NCBI GenBank assembly: GCA_020427395.1
Contig: JAGQON010000012.1
Span: 1 to 64,000, forward strand
Length of the DNA stretch: 64,000 nt
Reading direction: 5' to 3'
Origin: Phycisphaerales bacterium
GTDB taxonomy: Bacteria; Planctomycetota; Phycisphaerae; Phycisphaerales; UBA1924
In this document: positions 63,655 to 64,000 of the stretch, in pieces
How positions within the stretch are numbered: the first letter of the stretch is position 1
How the letters are laid out: the number at the start of each line of letters is the position of its first letter
Made by a program: the position numbers and the translations under genes
The notes under the pieces: generated by a model
What the model was told of the DNA's origin: nothing
Databases searched by the model: none
Seen by the model: only the letters and a program-made list of their open reading frames with translations

Positions 63655-64000
63655 TCAGGGGCAGCCGGCTGTGTACGCCACGATGAATGCTGAGACATCG
63701 AAGAAGTCGAAGCTGCCATCGTTGGTGAAATCGGCGATTGGATCTTGGTTCTGGTACGCCGCAAGGAACGCACTTACATCGAAGAAGTTGAGGGTGTCGT
63801 CGTTATTGAGATCGGCGGCGCAGGATGGAATAGTAAAAGTGTATGCTGAGCCAGTTACCATGCCGTCATTCGGATCGTAGTCTGCTCCAACTACTGCTGT
63901 GCTACCAGATAAGGCAATGTGAATCCCAAAGTATGCCTTGGCCGCCCCATCGCTTGGCAGGAGCTTGGCAATCTGCTGTCCAGTTGTTGTTTCAAATACA
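63655..64000 (-). CDS. Secreted FG-GAP/dockerin protein, C-terminal part (start outside the window)
   Basis: The 114 codons present, reading out of the window on the minus strand, show one FG-GAP repeat closely like those at 56,173 (TGQQIAKLLPSDGAA, IALSGSTAVVGA, then TGSAYTF) and the dockerin pair (NNDDTLNFFDVSAFLAAYQ and NDGSFDFFDVSAFIVAY) ending TAGCP. The N-terminal part lies beyond 64,000. It is probably the neighbouring paralogue of the FG-GAP protease-like protein, with or without that domain. Confidence 0.85.
   Translation of the reverse strand, partial: VFETTTGQQIAKLLPSDGAAKAYFGIHIALSGSTAVVGADYDPNDGMVTGSAYTFTIPSCAADLNNDDTLNFFDVSAFLAAYQNQDPIADFTNDGSFDFFDVSAFIVAYTAGCP

Overview
The window looks like chromosomal DNA of a planctomycete of the class Phycisphaerae (order Phycisphaerales or close). 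The evidence is high GC and several secreted proteins that end in a duplicated EF-hand-like dockerin module closing on Gly-Cys. A PEP-CTERM-like sorting tail, a floA/nfeD lipid-raft operon, BlaI/M56 regulators and paired LVIVD and FG-GAP secreted proteins fit the same group. This is recognition by eye, not a database result. No rRNA, insertion sequence, prophage or CRISPR array is visible; one tRNA (His) is present.

Layout. 1-6.2 kb: end of an ALDH7-type dehydrogenase, rpiA, a CBS-pair protein and a YyaL/DUF255 thioredoxin-fold protein. 6.2-11.3 kb (minus): nfeD-long, nfeD-short, floA and a zinc-ribbon membrane protein. 11.4-15.9 kb: an LVIVD/dockerin secreted protein, an FAA-family hydrolase and an MFS carrier. 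16.0-23.4 kb: five tandem secreted proteins sharing an N-terminal 'FTYQG' module in the order A-B-B-B-A, with a PEP-CTERM-like protein between them; the middle B copy carries one in-frame amber codon. 23.6-24.8 kb: sucC without sucD. 24.8-29.2 kb: an accessory stretch of low-GC and small membrane-protein genes full of hairpin and 9-mer repeats. 29.3-33.1 kb: parA-vanZ, then blaI with its M56 receptor. 33.2-39.5 kb: an FGE-like secreted protein, murJ, an entericidin-like lipoprotein, an SDR, DUF4259 and pckA. 39.7-48.2 kb: tRNA-His, a hybrid histidine kinase, two PilZ-receiver-HPt-like proteins, gyrB and a zinc-ribbon membrane protein. 48.3-53.2 kb: an OprB-like porin, membrane proteins, an L,D-transpeptidase and 5-formyl-THF cyclo-ligase. 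53.4-64 kb: dockerin-tailed secreted proteins alternating with a chimeric cyclo-ligase/RarA gene, rarA, a PlsC-type acyltransferase and the end of another dockerin protein.

Three signals stand out beyond the gene list. First, the plus strand is C-rich from the left edge to about 30.5 kb and G-rich from about 30.6 kb to the right edge, whichever strand the genes use. Left to right this is the polarity expected at a replication origin, and it falls between parA-vanZ and blaI. Second, a chimeric gene (55,513-55,992) joins the N-terminus of 5-formyl-THF cyclo-ligase to the C-terminus of RarA, each followed by a dockerin gene. This is what a segmental duplication with one breakpoint in each gene would leave. 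Third, rarA contains an insertion of about 60 codons that encodes, in another frame of the same strand, a plausible 57-residue protein with its own ribosome binding site.

Functional links that can be argued: membrane-domain organisation (FloA/NfeD), envelope building (MurJ, L,D-transpeptidase, VanZ, entericidin-like lipoprotein, OprB-like porin), gluconeogenesis and central carbon (PckA, SucC, RpiA), and a surface-signalling cluster (hybrid kinase plus PilZ-receiver proteins). Dockerin-, PEP-CTERM- and FTYQG-type proteins form the exported fraction.
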